A DNA stretch of 64,000 nt from Pedobacter steynii (GCF_001721645.1 NZ_CP017141.1:1178001-1242000); one strand, 5' to 3'; numbered from the stretch's first letter, positions 1 to 9,813 are shown. Notes: generated from the letters alone by a model not told the origin. Program-made: numbers and translations.

Positions 1-623
1 AAACTCATGATCAATCCTGTTGCTGCCATTAAAAGGCCCAGAAGCAAAGAATAAAAACCCAATACATTATGTAAATCATAATTGAGCCGCTTAAAGCGGG
101 CAGACCATTTAATTTTAAAGCTTTTATCTACATTGGTCTTGCTCCACTTTTTTGGAAACCATAAGATCAGCCCACTAATCATCAGGAAAAAAAAGATGAA
201 CGTACCCCAGCCTACAATCTGACGACCGATCTTTCCTTCCATCCATAAATGACGGTGCCCCTCGTCCATGAAATGAAAGATGTCATCATGATCTTCTATG
301 GCAAGAATTTCGGCGGTGTATGGATTTACATAAAGCACAGAATCAGATTCCAGGTCAATATGGGCAGATTTACTTAAACCATGGTACCAAATGGAATGGA
401 TCTCTTTTCCTGGCAGCGTTACAGATAGCGCCTCCCGGATTTTAGACGGAGGCATCAACTTACTTTCATCCTGTGCTACAACCTTAGTCCAGGGTTGTGT
501 CAGGTCTTTAATTTCCTGTTCAAATACCAACACGCAGCCAGTAAGACTAATAATGAACACGATGATCCCCGAGGCTAGTCCAAGCCAGAGGTGGAACCAG
601 GCATTTATCTTTTTAAACAACAT
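1..623 (-). CDS. PepSY-associated transmembrane protein (partial, C-terminus off the window)
   Basis: The reading frame starts at an ATG whose complement is at 621-623 and runs off the left edge, giving about 207 residues. It begins MLFKKINAWFHLWLGLASG and continues into a hydrophobic helix, the standard first membrane helix of the PepSY_TM family. A periplasmic stretch follows with a short PepSY-like segment (SVLYVNPYTAEILAIEDHDD), then HRHLWM, a second helix (residues about 150-165) and the start of a third (LHNVLGFYSLLLGLLMAATG). In Bacteroidota these proteins often accompany TonB-dependent siderophore receptors and are thought to act in periplasmic iron handling; the window does not show the downstream partner. 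The family call is confident; the iron role is inferred from the family. Confidence 0.85.
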   Translation of the reverse strand, partial: MLFKKINAWFHLWLGLASGIIVFIISLTGCVLVFEQEIKDLTQPWTKVVAQDESKLMPPSKIREALSVTLPGKEIHSIWYHGLSKSAHIDLESDSVLYVNPYTAEILAIEDHDDIFHFMDEGHRHLWMEGKIGRQIVGWGTFIFFFLMISGLILWFPKKWSKTNVDKSFKIKWSARFKRLNYDLHNVLGFYSLLLGLLMAATGLIMS

Positions 624-946
624 GGATAAGATTTATGTCTGGTAGAAATATAAAGGCATAGAGAATGCCTGTAACAAAAAATGTTTTATTTTGCATTGCT
701 TTTAGATGATAATCGATTTAGAAGTGACCTCATTTAGTTGAGGGTAAACCTGGCAGGTACGAACTGCCAGGTTCTTTTTTATTGCATTAGAGGGGGGGGG
801 GAGTATCATTATACCATATGTATCGTTCCTTTCTATTGGTTTAAGTAGTTTAACCTGCTCTCACTATATAGAATTATCACAACTCAGGATTTCCCCCTAT
901 TCTATTTAGAATTATTTTAAATAGAAAACCATATTAAAAGATCTTT
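624..946. other. Intergenic region with two hairpins and a G10 tract
   Basis: No convincing gene is seen. The stretch holds a small hairpin (CCTCA/TGAGG, 728-743), a terminator-like hairpin at 747-780, a run of ten G at 792-801, and a weak AT-rich hairpin at 901-925 that could end the gluconokinase transcript. The first two hairpins and the T-run point along the plus strand, although no plus-strand gene precedes them. Confidence 0.5.
747..780 (+). terminator. Rho-independent terminator-like hairpin
   Basis: A perfect 10-bp stem AACCTGGCAG / CTGCCAGGTT with a 7-nt loop is followed by CTTTTTT. The T-run shows it would terminate plus-strand transcription. Both flanking genes are on the minus strand, so the transcript it would end is unidentified; a small RNA starting after 640 is one possibility. 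Confidence 0.6.
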
Positions 947-2410
947 TTAAGAAAGGGCACCCAAAAGATGAAGTTGATGCATACTGTCTTTCAGGCCTGG
1001 ATAAAGCTGTTGGTAGATCCTAAACATTTCTACATACAACTTATGATTTTGCTGGTTTGGCTTAATGGTTTGTTTGCCATTCTTAGAGGAAGGATATTCC
1101 GTCTGTAACCCAACTGCTTTTATGGCCATATAGGCTGCACCAATAGCCGAGGCGTCTTCTGTTTGCAGGAGGACAATATCCTTTCCGGTAATATCAGCCA
1201 GGATTTCCATCCATATTCTGGAATGTACAAAGCCACCACTCACATTGATTTGCCTGATCTCTTCGGAGTATTTTTCTACGGCAAGAAGCACATCATTCAA
1301 CGCATAACAAATCCCTTCCAGCACTGCGCGGGAAAAGTGTCCCTGACGGTGATGAAGCCTAAGGCCAAAAAAAGCGCCGCAGCTTTCTGAATCCCATGTC
1401 GGAGCTCGCTCACCCGTCAGATAAGGAAGAAAGATCAGTCCTGCGCTCCCTGCCGGAATGGTTTCAATTTTTTCAAAAAAAGACGTATAATCCTCAGGAG
1501 AGAGTTCTTCTCTACCTAAAGAATGTTTAAGAAACCATTGCAGCGCTATCCCCCCGTTATTTACCGGGCCGCCGCAAACATACTTCTGTTCATCCAGAAG
1601 ATAACTGAAGGTCATCGCCTCTTCGTTAAAGATCGGGTCTTTACTGGAAATACGCACTGCGCCACTTGTTCCAATTGTCAATGCTGCAATTCCCGGGTCA
1701 GTGGCGTCGCTCCCGATATTAGCCAGACAGCCATCACTGGCGCCGATTACAAATGTTACCCCCCAATCATCTTTCCTGCTGTAACTTGTGCTAACCGGAA
1801 CAGATAAACGCTCCGGAACAAGGTTTGCCATCGCTAAGGCTTCAGTACTCCAGGCCAATGATTTTATATCAAATAATCCAGTACAGGAAGCTATTGAATG
1901 GTCTATTTTGAACTCTTTAAATAGCCGGTACCAGATGTATTCCTTGATCGAGATAAATTTATAGGTCTGTTTAAATAACTCCGGATTGTTCTCCGCCTGC
2001 CAGATCACCTTACAAAGCGGAGACATTGCATGAATCGGTGTTCCGGTTGTCTTATAAATCTTCATTCCCTGATCGGATGCTTTTATTCTCGATGCAATCT
2101 CTGAACTACGGGAATCAGCCCATGTCATCATAGGAGCAAGAGGATTACCATTCTGATCCACATTAATAAGACTGTGCATTGCACTGCTTAATCCGATCAC
2201 CACCGGGCTTGCTCCATTTCTAGCTACTATTTCACGGATACAAGCTGTAAAAGCTGTCCAGATTACCTCAGGATCCTGCTCGCTATAACCTGGGATTGGT
2301 GAATAAGATGGATAAAATTCCTGGAAGGAATCCACAGGTTCATAATTCATGTTCAGTACAACAGCTTTTGTACTTCCCGTACCGATGTCTATTCCCAGAA
2401 TGTATTCCAT
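947..2410 (-). CDS. gntK: Gluconokinase (FGGY carbohydrate kinase family)
   Basis: This 487-residue protein is the usual length for an FGGY kinase, which phosphorylates gluconate to 6-phosphogluconate in the cytoplasm. The N-terminal phosphate-1 motif GIDIGTGSTKAV (residues 6-17), SSAMHSLI, MTWADSRS, TGTPIHAMSPL and IKEYIW all read like the gluconokinase branch rather than xylulokinase or glycerol kinase. The C-terminal half carries IGTSGAVR, GGPVNNGGIAL, LPYLTGERAPTWD and a VSGGFVHS adenosine loop. The gene stands alone, with no gluconate transporter or GntR regulator beside it. The ATG start leads directly into the first strand of the fold and needs no correction. Confidence 0.9.
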   Translation of the reverse strand: MEYILGIDIGTGSTKAVVLNMNYEPVDSFQEFYPSYSPIPGYSEQDPEVIWTAFTACIREIVARNGASPVVIGLSSAMHSLINVDQNGNPLAPMMTWADSRSSEIASRIKASDQGMKIYKTTGTPIHAMSPLCKVIWQAENNPELFKQTYKFISIKEYIWYRLFKEFKIDHSIASCTGLFDIKSLAWSTEALAMANLVPERLSVPVSTSYSRKDDWGVTFVIGASDGCLANIGSDATDPGIAALTIGTSGAVRISSKDPIFNEEAMTFSYLLDEQKYVCGGPVNNGGIALQWFLKHSLGREELSPEDYTSFFEKIETIPAGSAGLIFLPYLTGERAPTWDSESCGAFFGLRLHHRQGHFSRAVLEGICYALNDVLLAVEKYSEEIRQINVSGGFVHSRIWMEILADITGKDIVLLQTEDASAIGAAYMAIKAVGLQTEYPSSKNGKQTIKPNQQNHKLYVEMFRIYQQLYPGLKDSMHQLHLLGALS

Positions 2411-2684
2411 GATCTAAATTTAGATGCAATTTATATTTTTAATATCAGAAACCCGTTCAAAAGCAACCTGCACATATCGATGAAATTTTGATTCATCAAA
2501 GTTAAGCCAGCAATCAGTATAAGCTTTTATTCTATTCCCTAGAATTAAAACAAGCTATAAAAATCCCTCAAAAAACACCTTAACATCAACAAAAAACCGT
2601 ATTGTTAAAATAAATCGCTTTTGACGACAACCCGTTGCTATTTTTTCTATAGCTTTAAGCAAAATTTATCACAAATATAAAAGA

Positions 2685-3347
2685 ATGAAAAAACTACTAC
2701 TATCACTAACAATTGCTACAGCTGCACTAACTGCTTCTGCTCAGACAACCCCAATTACTTTCGGAGTAAAAGCCGGAGCAACATTTCCTACTGTGTCGAT
2801 GTCGGAATCAGAAGGCTCAGACCTAAAATTAAACACCTCTTTCTATGTAGGAGGTACTGTAGATTTTGCAATTGGAGAAACCTTCTCTATTCAGCCAGGA
2901 ATCACCTTTTTAGGTAAAGGTTTTAAAATGAATTCTACTGAAACCGAAGAAGGGGTTAATGTAAAGACTACAATTAAGTCAAATGTATGGCACATTGAAG
3001 TTCCTGTAAATTTTCTTGCTAACATTCCTGTTGGCGATGATAAATTCTTTATAGGAGCAGGACCCTATTATGGAATCGCAATTTCCGGAAAAAACAAAGC
3101 AGAAGGAAGTGCAACACAAGATGGACAAACTGTGAAAATATCTACGTCGGAAGATGTTGATTTTGGCAAAGATGGCTCTCACAAACGTGGTGAATTCGGA
3201 GTAAACTTTTTAGGCGGTTATCAGCTAAGCAATGGCTTTAACATCCATGCTGGTTATGGATTAGGTTTAAGCAATATCGCTAAGGACGCTGATGGCATTA
3301 AAGTAAAAAACAGAGTGCTGTCAGTAGGTGTTGGTTTTTCTTTTTAA
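2685..3347 (+). CDS. Small outer-membrane beta-barrel protein (PorT-like family)
   Basis: The 220-residue product opens with a clear signal peptide (MKKLLLSLTIATAALTASAQ). It continues as alternating polar and aromatic strands typical of the eight-stranded barrels annotated as porin-family/PorT-like in Bacteroidota: GVKAGATFP, FYVGGTVDF, FSIQPGITFLGKGF, WHIEVPVNF, FFIGAGPYYGIAISG, GVNFLGGYQL, NIHAGYGLGLSNI. It ends in a final strand VLSVGVGFSF with a terminal phenylalanine, as expected for barrel assembly recognition. It is monocistronic and followed by a strong bidirectional terminator. No specific function can be assigned. Confidence 0.8.
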   Translation: MKKLLLSLTIATAALTASAQTTPITFGVKAGATFPTVSMSESEGSDLKLNTSFYVGGTVDFAIGETFSIQPGITFLGKGFKMNSTETEEGVNVKTTIKSNVWHIEVPVNFLANIPVGDDKFFIGAGPYYGIAISGKNKAEGSATQDGQTVKISTSEDVDFGKDGSHKRGEFGVNFLGGYQLSNGFNIHAGYGLGLSNIAKDADGIKVKNRVLSVGVGFSF

Positions 3348-3373
3348 AACCTAACGCCCAAGATGTTCTACCT

Positions 3374-3412
3374 AAAAAAATGAGCCCGATAAATTATCGG
3401 GCTCATTTTTTT
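3374..3412. terminator. Bidirectional Rho-independent terminator
   Basis: An 11-bp perfect stem TGAGCCCGATA / TATCGGGCTCA (3381-3391 and 3395-3405) is flanked by A7 on the left and T7 on the right, so it can stop both convergent transcripts: the barrel-protein gene on plus and the SusC/D/lipoprotein operon on minus. Confidence 0.9.
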
Positions 3413-3436
3413 ATTCGAAAAGAATAAATTTATAAA

Positions 3437-3922
3437 CTATGCGGTTAATCTCACTCTTACCTGCACCGGAATAATGGTTTCACCATTATCCAATGTTACT
3501 AAAAACATAAAAGCAATTTCACCATTTGCAACAACCAGTTTGCTATTAGCTTCTGAGGAGGCCTTGAAAGCCGCAAGGGTGGTCTGAAATACAGCAGTCT
3601 TTCCATTACCAGCAATCGGCGTTGTAATATACTTCGCATTAGCAACTCCCCCCGGCTGAATAGCTGTAGCGCCTCCCAATACCTTTGTAATCTCTTTTAT
3701 CGATCTCGGAGAGTTATCAGGAATGGCTAACGTAAACTTAAGTGGAGCATTTAAGTCTGCAATAGACATGGAAATATAAGGGTTAAACCCATAAGTAGTT
3801 GTTCCAGGGAAAGTAACCGGTGTTTCAGGCAAATTGTCTTTATAAAATTGACCGTATTCTTTCTCACAGCCTGTCATTCCAATTGTCAGGAACAAGACCA
3901 GTATCATATATATCTTTTTCAT
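3437..3922 (-). CDS. Lipoprotein of the first SusC/D operon, family unknown
   Basis: The start chosen is the ATG with complement at 3920-3922, giving a 161-residue protein beginning MKKIYMILVLFLTIGMTGC, a lipoprotein signal with the lipobox cysteine at residue 19. A longer frame from 3949 would hide this signal and overlap the upstream gene. The mature part is rich in beta-forming residues and I do not recognise a catalytic motif. It lies 8 nt after the SusD stop, so it is the third gene of that operon. By position it may be an accessory surface or periplasmic binding lipoprotein, comparable in place to SusE/F but not demonstrably related. The function remains open. Confidence 0.75.
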   Translation of the reverse strand: MKKIYMILVLFLTIGMTGCEKEYGQFYKDNLPETPVTFPGTTTYGFNPYISMSIADLNAPLKFTLAIPDNSPRSIKEITKVLGGATAIQPGGVANAKYITTPIAGNGKTAVFQTTLAAFKASSEANSKLVVANGEIAFMFLVTLDNGETIIPVQVRVRLTA

Positions 3923-3930
3923 ATCATTAA

Positions 3931-5394
3931 TTAGTTTACATCCCACCAAACTTTTACATTTGGCAAAATACCTGTTTTAAAATTAGGATTACGTTGTATC
4001 TCCTGACTGATGTACTGTAGCCTAACCGGACGGGTTCCATCTATACCAACTGCATTCTGATGTGGCAATAAATCAGGATAACCTGTTCTTCTCCAGTCTG
4101 TCCATTGCTCAAATCCATTTCCAATCAAGGAGATATATTTTTGATTGATAATCTGTTTTATTTTAGCTTCATTATTCCCTGTTAACGTTGCAATAGTCGG
4201 ATTCGCCGTAAAGAAAGCAGCTATATTTGCATCAGACACTCCGGCAGATTTCATCGATTCCGTTATCCCTTCCGTATACAATGCCTGCGGATCACCAGCA
4301 GTCCCTAACCTCAACGCTGCTTCGGCAAGAATAAATGCGCGTTGCCAGTTGGAAACTAACCTTACCGGCCCTTCTCCATTTACTCCGGTTACATAATCAC
4401 CAAGCTGAGAACGCGTTCCAAAAGCAGGAACCGTTCCTGCAAAACCGTTATCCACAGTTACGTAGTTTGCTCCCGGCTTAGTAATGAAGGCAGTTAACCT
4501 AGGGTCGTTTGTCTCCTGCAATCGTGTTAAAAATCTGGTACTAATCAATTGATCCGTTCTAAAAGCACTAATCCTTGTATACTCATAAACAGGACTTCTG
4601 CTACCAACAGCTGCACCAAACTTAACTTCCAGGTTTTCATTATTATTCTTGATATAACTATCAGAAGCCAGCACTTCATCTATAATCGCTTTTGCTTTTA
4701 CGGGTTCAACCAAACTGATTTGAAGTGCCAATTTAAGCAAGAGTGTATTTCCAGCTTTTTTCCATTTTGTAAGATCTCCGCCATAAACCACATCGTCAGT
4801 TTTAGGTTTTAGCAACCCTTGCTTATCGAGATCCTTGATCCCCTCTTTTATCAGATCAAAGAGGCCCTGAACATTTGCGTTCCCCAAATAAATATCCTTT
4901 TGAGTATCTATTTTTGGTTGAGTGGCATCATTTCCTCTTAACGCGTCTGAATATGGAATATCTCCCCAGCAATCCGTTGTCATGCCAAAAGTATAAGCCA
5001 TCATTATCTTTGAGATTCCTGAATAAATCGGCGACTGATATTTACCTTCATTTTCGATAATTTTTTTATAATTTATCAACGCAGCGTCGTATATTTCAAG
5101 ACGCCATTGGTTTCCAAAATCATCACCATCCGTATTGTATCTATCCCATCTTAAAGGGCTATTGCCCGCACCTGCAGTGACATCAATCAGCACAGAACCG
5201 AATCTGTTCAATTCGTTAGAATTTGCGAATGCCGAACCCACAAGTGCTCCTGGCAAGACTACCGAAGGAGGAACATCCAGAGGATTGTTAGGCGTTTCAT
5301 TAACATCAAGAAATTTCTTACAAGATGCTGTGCTCAGAACTAATGCTGCAATGGCACATAATGATAAAATTTTATTAACTCTTATATGTTTCAT
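3931..5394 (-). CDS. SusD/RagB-type nutrient-binding outer-membrane lipoprotein
   Basis: The 487-residue protein has a lipoprotein signal ending LSTASC followed by KKFLDVNETPNNP, the classic SusD mature N-terminus. Further SusD features are the TPR-like helices, the segment TFGMTTDCWGDIPYSDALRG, and the C-terminal INQKYISLIGNGFEQWTDWRRTGYP block. This places it in the SusD-like branch that begins with (K)(K)(F/Y)LDVN. It would sit on the cell surface as the lid of the SusC transporter encoded 11 nt upstream. No glycoside hydrolase, peptidase or regulator is in the operon, so the ligand cannot be inferred. Confidence 0.92.
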   Translation of the reverse strand: MKHIRVNKILSLCAIAALVLSTASCKKFLDVNETPNNPLDVPPSVVLPGALVGSAFANSNELNRFGSVLIDVTAGAGNSPLRWDRYNTDGDDFGNQWRLEIYDAALINYKKIIENEGKYQSPIYSGISKIMMAYTFGMTTDCWGDIPYSDALRGNDATQPKIDTQKDIYLGNANVQGLFDLIKEGIKDLDKQGLLKPKTDDVVYGGDLTKWKKAGNTLLLKLALQISLVEPVKAKAIIDEVLASDSYIKNNNENLEVKFGAAVGSRSPVYEYTRISAFRTDQLISTRFLTRLQETNDPRLTAFITKPGANYVTVDNGFAGTVPAFGTRSQLGDYVTGVNGEGPVRLVSNWQRAFILAEAALRLGTAGDPQALYTEGITESMKSAGVSDANIAAFFTANPTIATLTGNNEAKIKQIINQKYISLIGNGFEQWTDWRRTGYPDLLPHQNAVGIDGTRPVRLQYISQEIQRNPNFKTGILPNVKVWWDVN

Positions 5395-5405
5395 AATCGT
5401 TTTTA

Positions 5406-8400
5406 CTAGAAAGTTACTTTAAGATTGAATCCATAATTTTTGGTTGCAGGGATACCATTAAAATCAACACCCTGCATATTACCTGCACCAGAACTATTAA
5501 TCTCAGGATCCTGAGGGAAACCAGGGGCAAATAACCAAAGATTTCTAGCACTAAATCCTATACTAACTTGTCCAAAAGGTGTTTTTGTTAACATCTTGGC
5601 GGGTAAAGCATAAGCAAGAGCAACCTCTCTCAGCCTATATGCTGTTGCATCAAAAACCGCACCTTCAGAAGCCAAACCACCTAAACCAGACCAGTAAGTC
5701 TGAGCAGAAACCTGAATATTATTCGGTCTGTAAGTTCCATCTCCGTTTGCTATTACTCCAGGAAGAATTCTAGGCAATTCTCTGTCTACCGCAGTCATGG
5801 CAACTGAGCCTCCGGAACGCATATCGGTTTGACCAAATGAATAAATCTGACCTCCTTTATTGATATCAAATAAGGCAGATAATGTTAATCCTTTATAGGT
5901 AAACCTGTTATTGATTCCAAGAATATAGTCTTTCTGCGGATTCATAATTACACTATTTGGAATACCCGGTGCAAAAGCACCCGTTTCGCCGTTAACCAGC
6001 AGCTCTCCATTCGGAGTTCTTGCATTTGCAGTAGAAATAACCACTCCATGAGGATAACCAACTTTTATTGATGGATTGATACCAATAAACGCATTTCCCG
6101 TGATCGGTGCACTGTCTACTCCTTCGTCAATAGATAAAACTTTATTTCTGATTCTCGTAAAGTTCATGGTAACATCCCAGCTAAAATCAGCTGTTCTAAC
6201 AGGGGTTGCATTTAATTGCAGCTCAATCCCCTTGTTTGTCATTTCGCCAATGTTAGTTGTTCTTGTGTCGTACCCTGAAGAATTAGATACCGCAACATTC
6301 AGAATCTGTTTTGTACTTCGGGTATCAAAATAGGTAAAGTCTAGGCTCACTCTATTTTTTAGTAAGCCCAAATTAAATCCTCCTTCGTATGAAGTGACAA
6401 ACTCAGGGCCCAAATTAGGAGAGCCAATTCTAGTACTTACTCCAAATCCTGGGATACTATTCCCTCCAACGGAGATCGGAAATGTAATATTTGCCGTATT
6501 GTTTCCGTAAGCAGACTTAACATAAACGGAATTTAGTAAATATGGATCAGCATCCCGACCTACCCTGGCAATATTTCCTCTGATTTTAAGGTAAGAAAGC
6601 CAGTCTGATTTGATATCAAATACCTCTGTTGGAACAAAACTAACCGCTACTGAGGGGTAAAAATAAGTGTTTTTATTTGTTGGCAATGTAGAAGACATGT
6701 CTGCTCTTCCAGAAAGCTCCATAAACAAATAGGACTTGTAATCTAATGATAACTGACCATAATGCCCTACCAATCTACGTGTTTCCCTTGTAGCAGTTGA
6801 GCCTGTAAACACAGTACCATTACTCACATTATCAAAGCCGGGAATAACCAAACCTTCGGCAACAATTTCGCTAGCCCTTAATGTTCTTTGATTAATGTTT
6901 TGTCCTAACAACAATGTAGCATTTAGTCCCGGGGTAAATATGTCATTCTTTCTCATGTTGATTAATAAATCACCATTATACTCCCCTCTTAGTATCCCCG
7001 ACTCACCTAGAAGACCTCCTGGATTTCTGGCAGCACCAATTCTATTGATCGCATTTTTATCATCCTGATAAACATCTCCTGTTATTCTATAGCCAATATT
7101 AAGCCAATCTGTAATATCATAACTGATCGAAGTGTTACCAAATACCCGATCAACCTTATTGTCTAAATATTCATTCTCCAAAGACCATCTGGGATGATTT
7201 TGCCCCGGCAGAAAATAGATACTGTTTCCAAGATCATCTTTATACCTAGAACCATTTAAATCAAAACTACGCGGTATCCTGGTGATTTGACCAAAAGCAC
7301 TTCCACCGTTTCCGGTAATCGTATTTGAGGTAAAACTCTTCACGTAAGTGACCGTTCCACCCAATTTAATACCATTTTTTAGTTTGGTATTTCCACCAAC
7401 CTGTACACTATGTCTTTGATACTTGGAACGGTCAATAATCCCGTTCTGTAAGGTACTCCCTAAATTCACGACAAAATTATTGTTCTGATCTCCACCAGCA
7501 ATATTTAAGCTGTTCTGTAAGATTGATCCTTGCTTATAAAAGTCTTTTATGTTATTCGGATATGCTATATATGGCACTACGCCCGCGTAACTTGTTGTAA
7601 CTTCAGATATCGTTCCAAACTTAGGTCCCCAGGAGTTGGTACTGGTTTCAACAAAATTATTCTGTGTTCCCTGTCCATATTCATTCTGAAAATCAGGAAG
7701 ATAACTCACATTCTGCATATTATATGAAGAACTAAATGTCACTTCAGTTTTTCCCTTCATTCCCGACCCATCTTTGGTGGTAATCACAATTACACCTGCA
7801 GAAGCCCTGGATCCATACAAAACTGATGCAGCCGGGCCTTTTAAAACGTTAATAGAGGCAATACTCTCAGGATCTACATCAGAAAGACGACCTGAAGGCT
7901 GAGATCCAAATAATGTGTTCTGAGTATTATCTACTCCATTGTTAAAAATAATCCCATCTACAACAATAAGGGGCTGATTATTTCCATTAAAAGAAGTTAC
8001 CCCTCTAATGTTAATATTGGTGGATGCACCTGGAGCACCTGATGAACTGGTAATATTTACACCAGTCACCTTTCCCTGTAAGGTATTCAAGAGATTGGGG
8101 TCCGACTTTTGTGCAACCTCGTCACCTTTAACAGTTTGAGTTGCATATCCAAGCGAGCTTCCCTGTCTTTTAATACCGAGAGCAGTCACTACGACTTCGG
8201 AAAGGACTTTTGAATCTGGTACTAAAACAATATCTGCAACTGTTGAACTGCCGATTGTTTTACTTTGTTTTACGAAACCAAGATAGCTAAATTCGAGCTC
8301 TGTTGCACCGGCAGGAACCTGAACAGAATACTTTCCGTTTGCCCCGGTTACCGTGCCGCTTTTAGTTCCTTTTACCTTCACACTTACCCCAGGAATTGGC

Positions 8401-8507
8401 AATTTATCTTCCTTTGAAGTAACTGTACCTGAAATTGTTCGCTCTTGAGCCATTGCCGTTATAGCAATAAACAACAAAACGAACAAACTTTGTAGAAGTT
8501 TTTTCAT
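5406..8507 (-). CDS. SusC/RagA-type TonB-dependent outer-membrane transporter
   Basis: At 1033 residues this is a normal SusC. A signal peptide (MKKLLQSLFVLLFIAITAMAQ) is followed by a carboxypeptidase-regulatory-like beta-sandwich (about residues 23-100: TISGTVTSKEDKLPIPGVSVKVKG). Next come the conserved SEVVVTALGIKRQ segment and the TonB plug with NINIRG and PLIVVDGI, SINVLKGPAASVLYGSRASAGVIVITTK. A 22-strand barrel follows, ending FNLKVTF. It imports a ligand across the outer membrane using TonB/ExbBD energy, paired with the downstream SusD and lipoprotein. The signal peptide is nearly the same as in the two other SusC genes of this window. Confidence 0.95.
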   Translation of the reverse strand: MKKLLQSLFVLLFIAITAMAQERTISGTVTSKEDKLPIPGVSVKVKGTKSGTVTGANGKYSVQVPAGATELEFSYLGFVKQSKTIGSSTVADIVLVPDSKVLSEVVVTALGIKRQGSSLGYATQTVKGDEVAQKSDPNLLNTLQGKVTGVNITSSSGAPGASTNINIRGVTSFNGNNQPLIVVDGIIFNNGVDNTQNTLFGSQPSGRLSDVDPESIASINVLKGPAASVLYGSRASAGVIVITTKDGSGMKGKTEVTFSSSYNMQNVSYLPDFQNEYGQGTQNNFVETSTNSWGPKFGTISEVTTSYAGVVPYIAYPNNIKDFYKQGSILQNSLNIAGGDQNNNFVVNLGSTLQNGIIDRSKYQRHSVQVGGNTKLKNGIKLGGTVTYVKSFTSNTITGNGGSAFGQITRIPRSFDLNGSRYKDDLGNSIYFLPGQNHPRWSLENEYLDNKVDRVFGNTSISYDITDWLNIGYRITGDVYQDDKNAINRIGAARNPGGLLGESGILRGEYNGDLLINMRKNDIFTPGLNATLLLGQNINQRTLRASEIVAEGLVIPGFDNVSNGTVFTGSTATRETRRLVGHYGQLSLDYKSYLFMELSGRADMSSTLPTNKNTYFYPSVAVSFVPTEVFDIKSDWLSYLKIRGNIARVGRDADPYLLNSVYVKSAYGNNTANITFPISVGGNSIPGFGVSTRIGSPNLGPEFVTSYEGGFNLGLLKNRVSLDFTYFDTRSTKQILNVAVSNSSGYDTRTTNIGEMTNKGIELQLNATPVRTADFSWDVTMNFTRIRNKVLSIDEGVDSAPITGNAFIGINPSIKVGYPHGVVISTANARTPNGELLVNGETGAFAPGIPNSVIMNPQKDYILGINNRFTYKGLTLSALFDINKGGQIYSFGQTDMRSGGSVAMTAVDRELPRILPGVIANGDGTYRPNNIQVSAQTYWSGLGGLASEGAVFDATAYRLREVALAYALPAKMLTKTPFGQVSIGFSARNLWLFAPGFPQDPEINSSGAGNMQGVDFNGIPATKNYGFNLKVTF

Positions 8508-8811
8508 AATCTGAGTTGGTTGGTTAATTTATTTGCAATAATAATGTAAAATAAATAACACATACAAATTATTTGTCGAATAATCACAAAAAAAATAATT
8601 TTATGAAATCTTCTTATTACAAAACGCTATGAGTTATAATTAGAATTGCAAAGTTTACTATGGTTTTTCACAACACACAGATAAACAACAACATGACTAA
8701 GTCTCACAAAACAGGATAATTTTCCTTTATCGTAAAGCAGATTTTTGAAAATTGCTCCAAAAAGAAAAAGAGAAAAAAACAGCATAGACAAAAAATGACA
8801 CCGCTTTTTTT
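8508..8811. other. Intergenic leader and promoter region of the first SusC operon
   Basis: About 300 nt of AT-rich sequence lies between the SusC start and the end of the next minus-strand gene. On the minus strand a TATTATTG box (one mismatch to TAnnTTTG) and the leader block TTAACCAACC, also seen before the other SusC genes, precede the SusC ATG. No hairpin terminator for the methyltransferase gene was recognised. Confidence 0.4.
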
Positions 8812-9783
8812 TTATTTAAAACTTTCTTTTACCACAAAACCCGGCTTTTTATCTAAGCTATACCTGAAATTCAGGTTTACCGGCCCTTGTTTTTGACTAA
8901 TCTTCAACCTCTCGGGCAAGTTCAAAGAACTTTGATTAAAATTTAAGGTATTATCCTCGTTAACTCTGATCTCGGTCATATAACAAAGCTGTTCATCTTC
9001 TAAAATATTGACCCGAACGTCCTGATCAGCAAATTCCCAGTTTCTCAATGAGGAATTCTGGATAATTGAATACATCAATCCTTTATTAAAATTAATGAGT
9101 TCAGCTATCTTTTCTGGTTCTTTGTTTCCGTCATTTAGCTTGCAAAGCGACACCTTAATTTCCTCTGGCAGAAAAACAACTTCTTTAGGCAGTTGACTTG
9201 CTAAATTGAGCATGATTGCTACCTGCGGCTCCGTAATTAAAGCCCGATTCATGGTCTCACTTATCACAATATCGATTTCAGAAGAAGAAACGTCCCATAC
9301 TGTGGCATCGCATTGATGAATGTTTTTAACATAGGGATCCAAATCAAATAAATTAATTACTTCTTTTAATTTCGCGATGCTTTCTGGGTTAATCTCCAGG
9401 AAAGTAAATTGAACGTCTTCGGGTGCTAGCAGCATCATAACCGGTAGCGCAAGCGCTGCGAACGGCCCTGTCCCAGCATATAGTACATGAACAGGCTTTT
9501 TACTTTGATTTACCATTTTCAGCACAGAAGAATAAAGTCCCCTTGAAAATCGCTGTGTCCTTAAAACTTCTCTGATACACCTTGCCGCCCAAAAAGTGCC
9601 GATTGCATTGCCATGAGTCGTTTGAATATCTTCCCTCCCTGCGGTATTGTTGACATCGAAATACTCAAATAAAAGATCGGCATAGCCCATCACTGCCGGA
9701 GCGAGCTTATCATGAAAGTCTCCGTCTTTGAGTAGATCTCTGCTATATTGTAAAAGGCGCTTTTTTAACTCTTGTTTTTCCAT
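8812..9783 (-). CDS. Class I SAM-dependent methyltransferase, PRMT-like
   Basis: The 323-residue protein starts at the ATG with complement 9781-9783; the frame could be extended one codon to a TTG. The SAM-binding motif I is HVLYAGTGPFAALALP (about residues 97-112), followed by strand 2 ending in an acidic residue (FTFLEINPES). The post-I segment DIVISETMNRALITEPQ resembles the SE loop of protein arginine methyltransferases, although only one of the two usual glutamates is seen. A C-terminal beta-rich part would complete a PRMT-like architecture. The substrate is unknown. The gene has one possible upstream partner, a 41-codon ORF 30 nt before it, and otherwise stands alone. Confidence 0.7.
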   Translation of the reverse strand: MEKQELKKRLLQYSRDLLKDGDFHDKLAPAVMGYADLLFEYFDVNNTAGREDIQTTHGNAIGTFWAARCIREVLRTQRFSRGLYSSVLKMVNQSKKPVHVLYAGTGPFAALALPVMMLLAPEDVQFTFLEINPESIAKLKEVINLFDLDPYVKNIHQCDATVWDVSSSEIDIVISETMNRALITEPQVAIMLNLASQLPKEVVFLPEEIKVSLCKLNDGNKEPEKIAELINFNKGLMYSIIQNSSLRNWEFADQDVRVNILEDEQLCYMTEIRVNEDNTLNFNQSSLNLPERLKISQKQGPVNLNFRYSLDKKPGFVVKESFK

Positions 9784-9813
9784 CAATTTGTATATTTCGG
9801 TAAATGTAGCGCC

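Noticed and set aside
391..645. 84-codon plus-strand ORF
   Set aside because: It lies antisense to the PepSY gene, which has clear membrane-helix coding character; it is a shadow.
2619..2657. TTTTG and TAGCTTTA as promoter of the barrel-protein gene
   Set aside because: The spacing of 26 bp is longer than usual and the -7 box has a mismatch.
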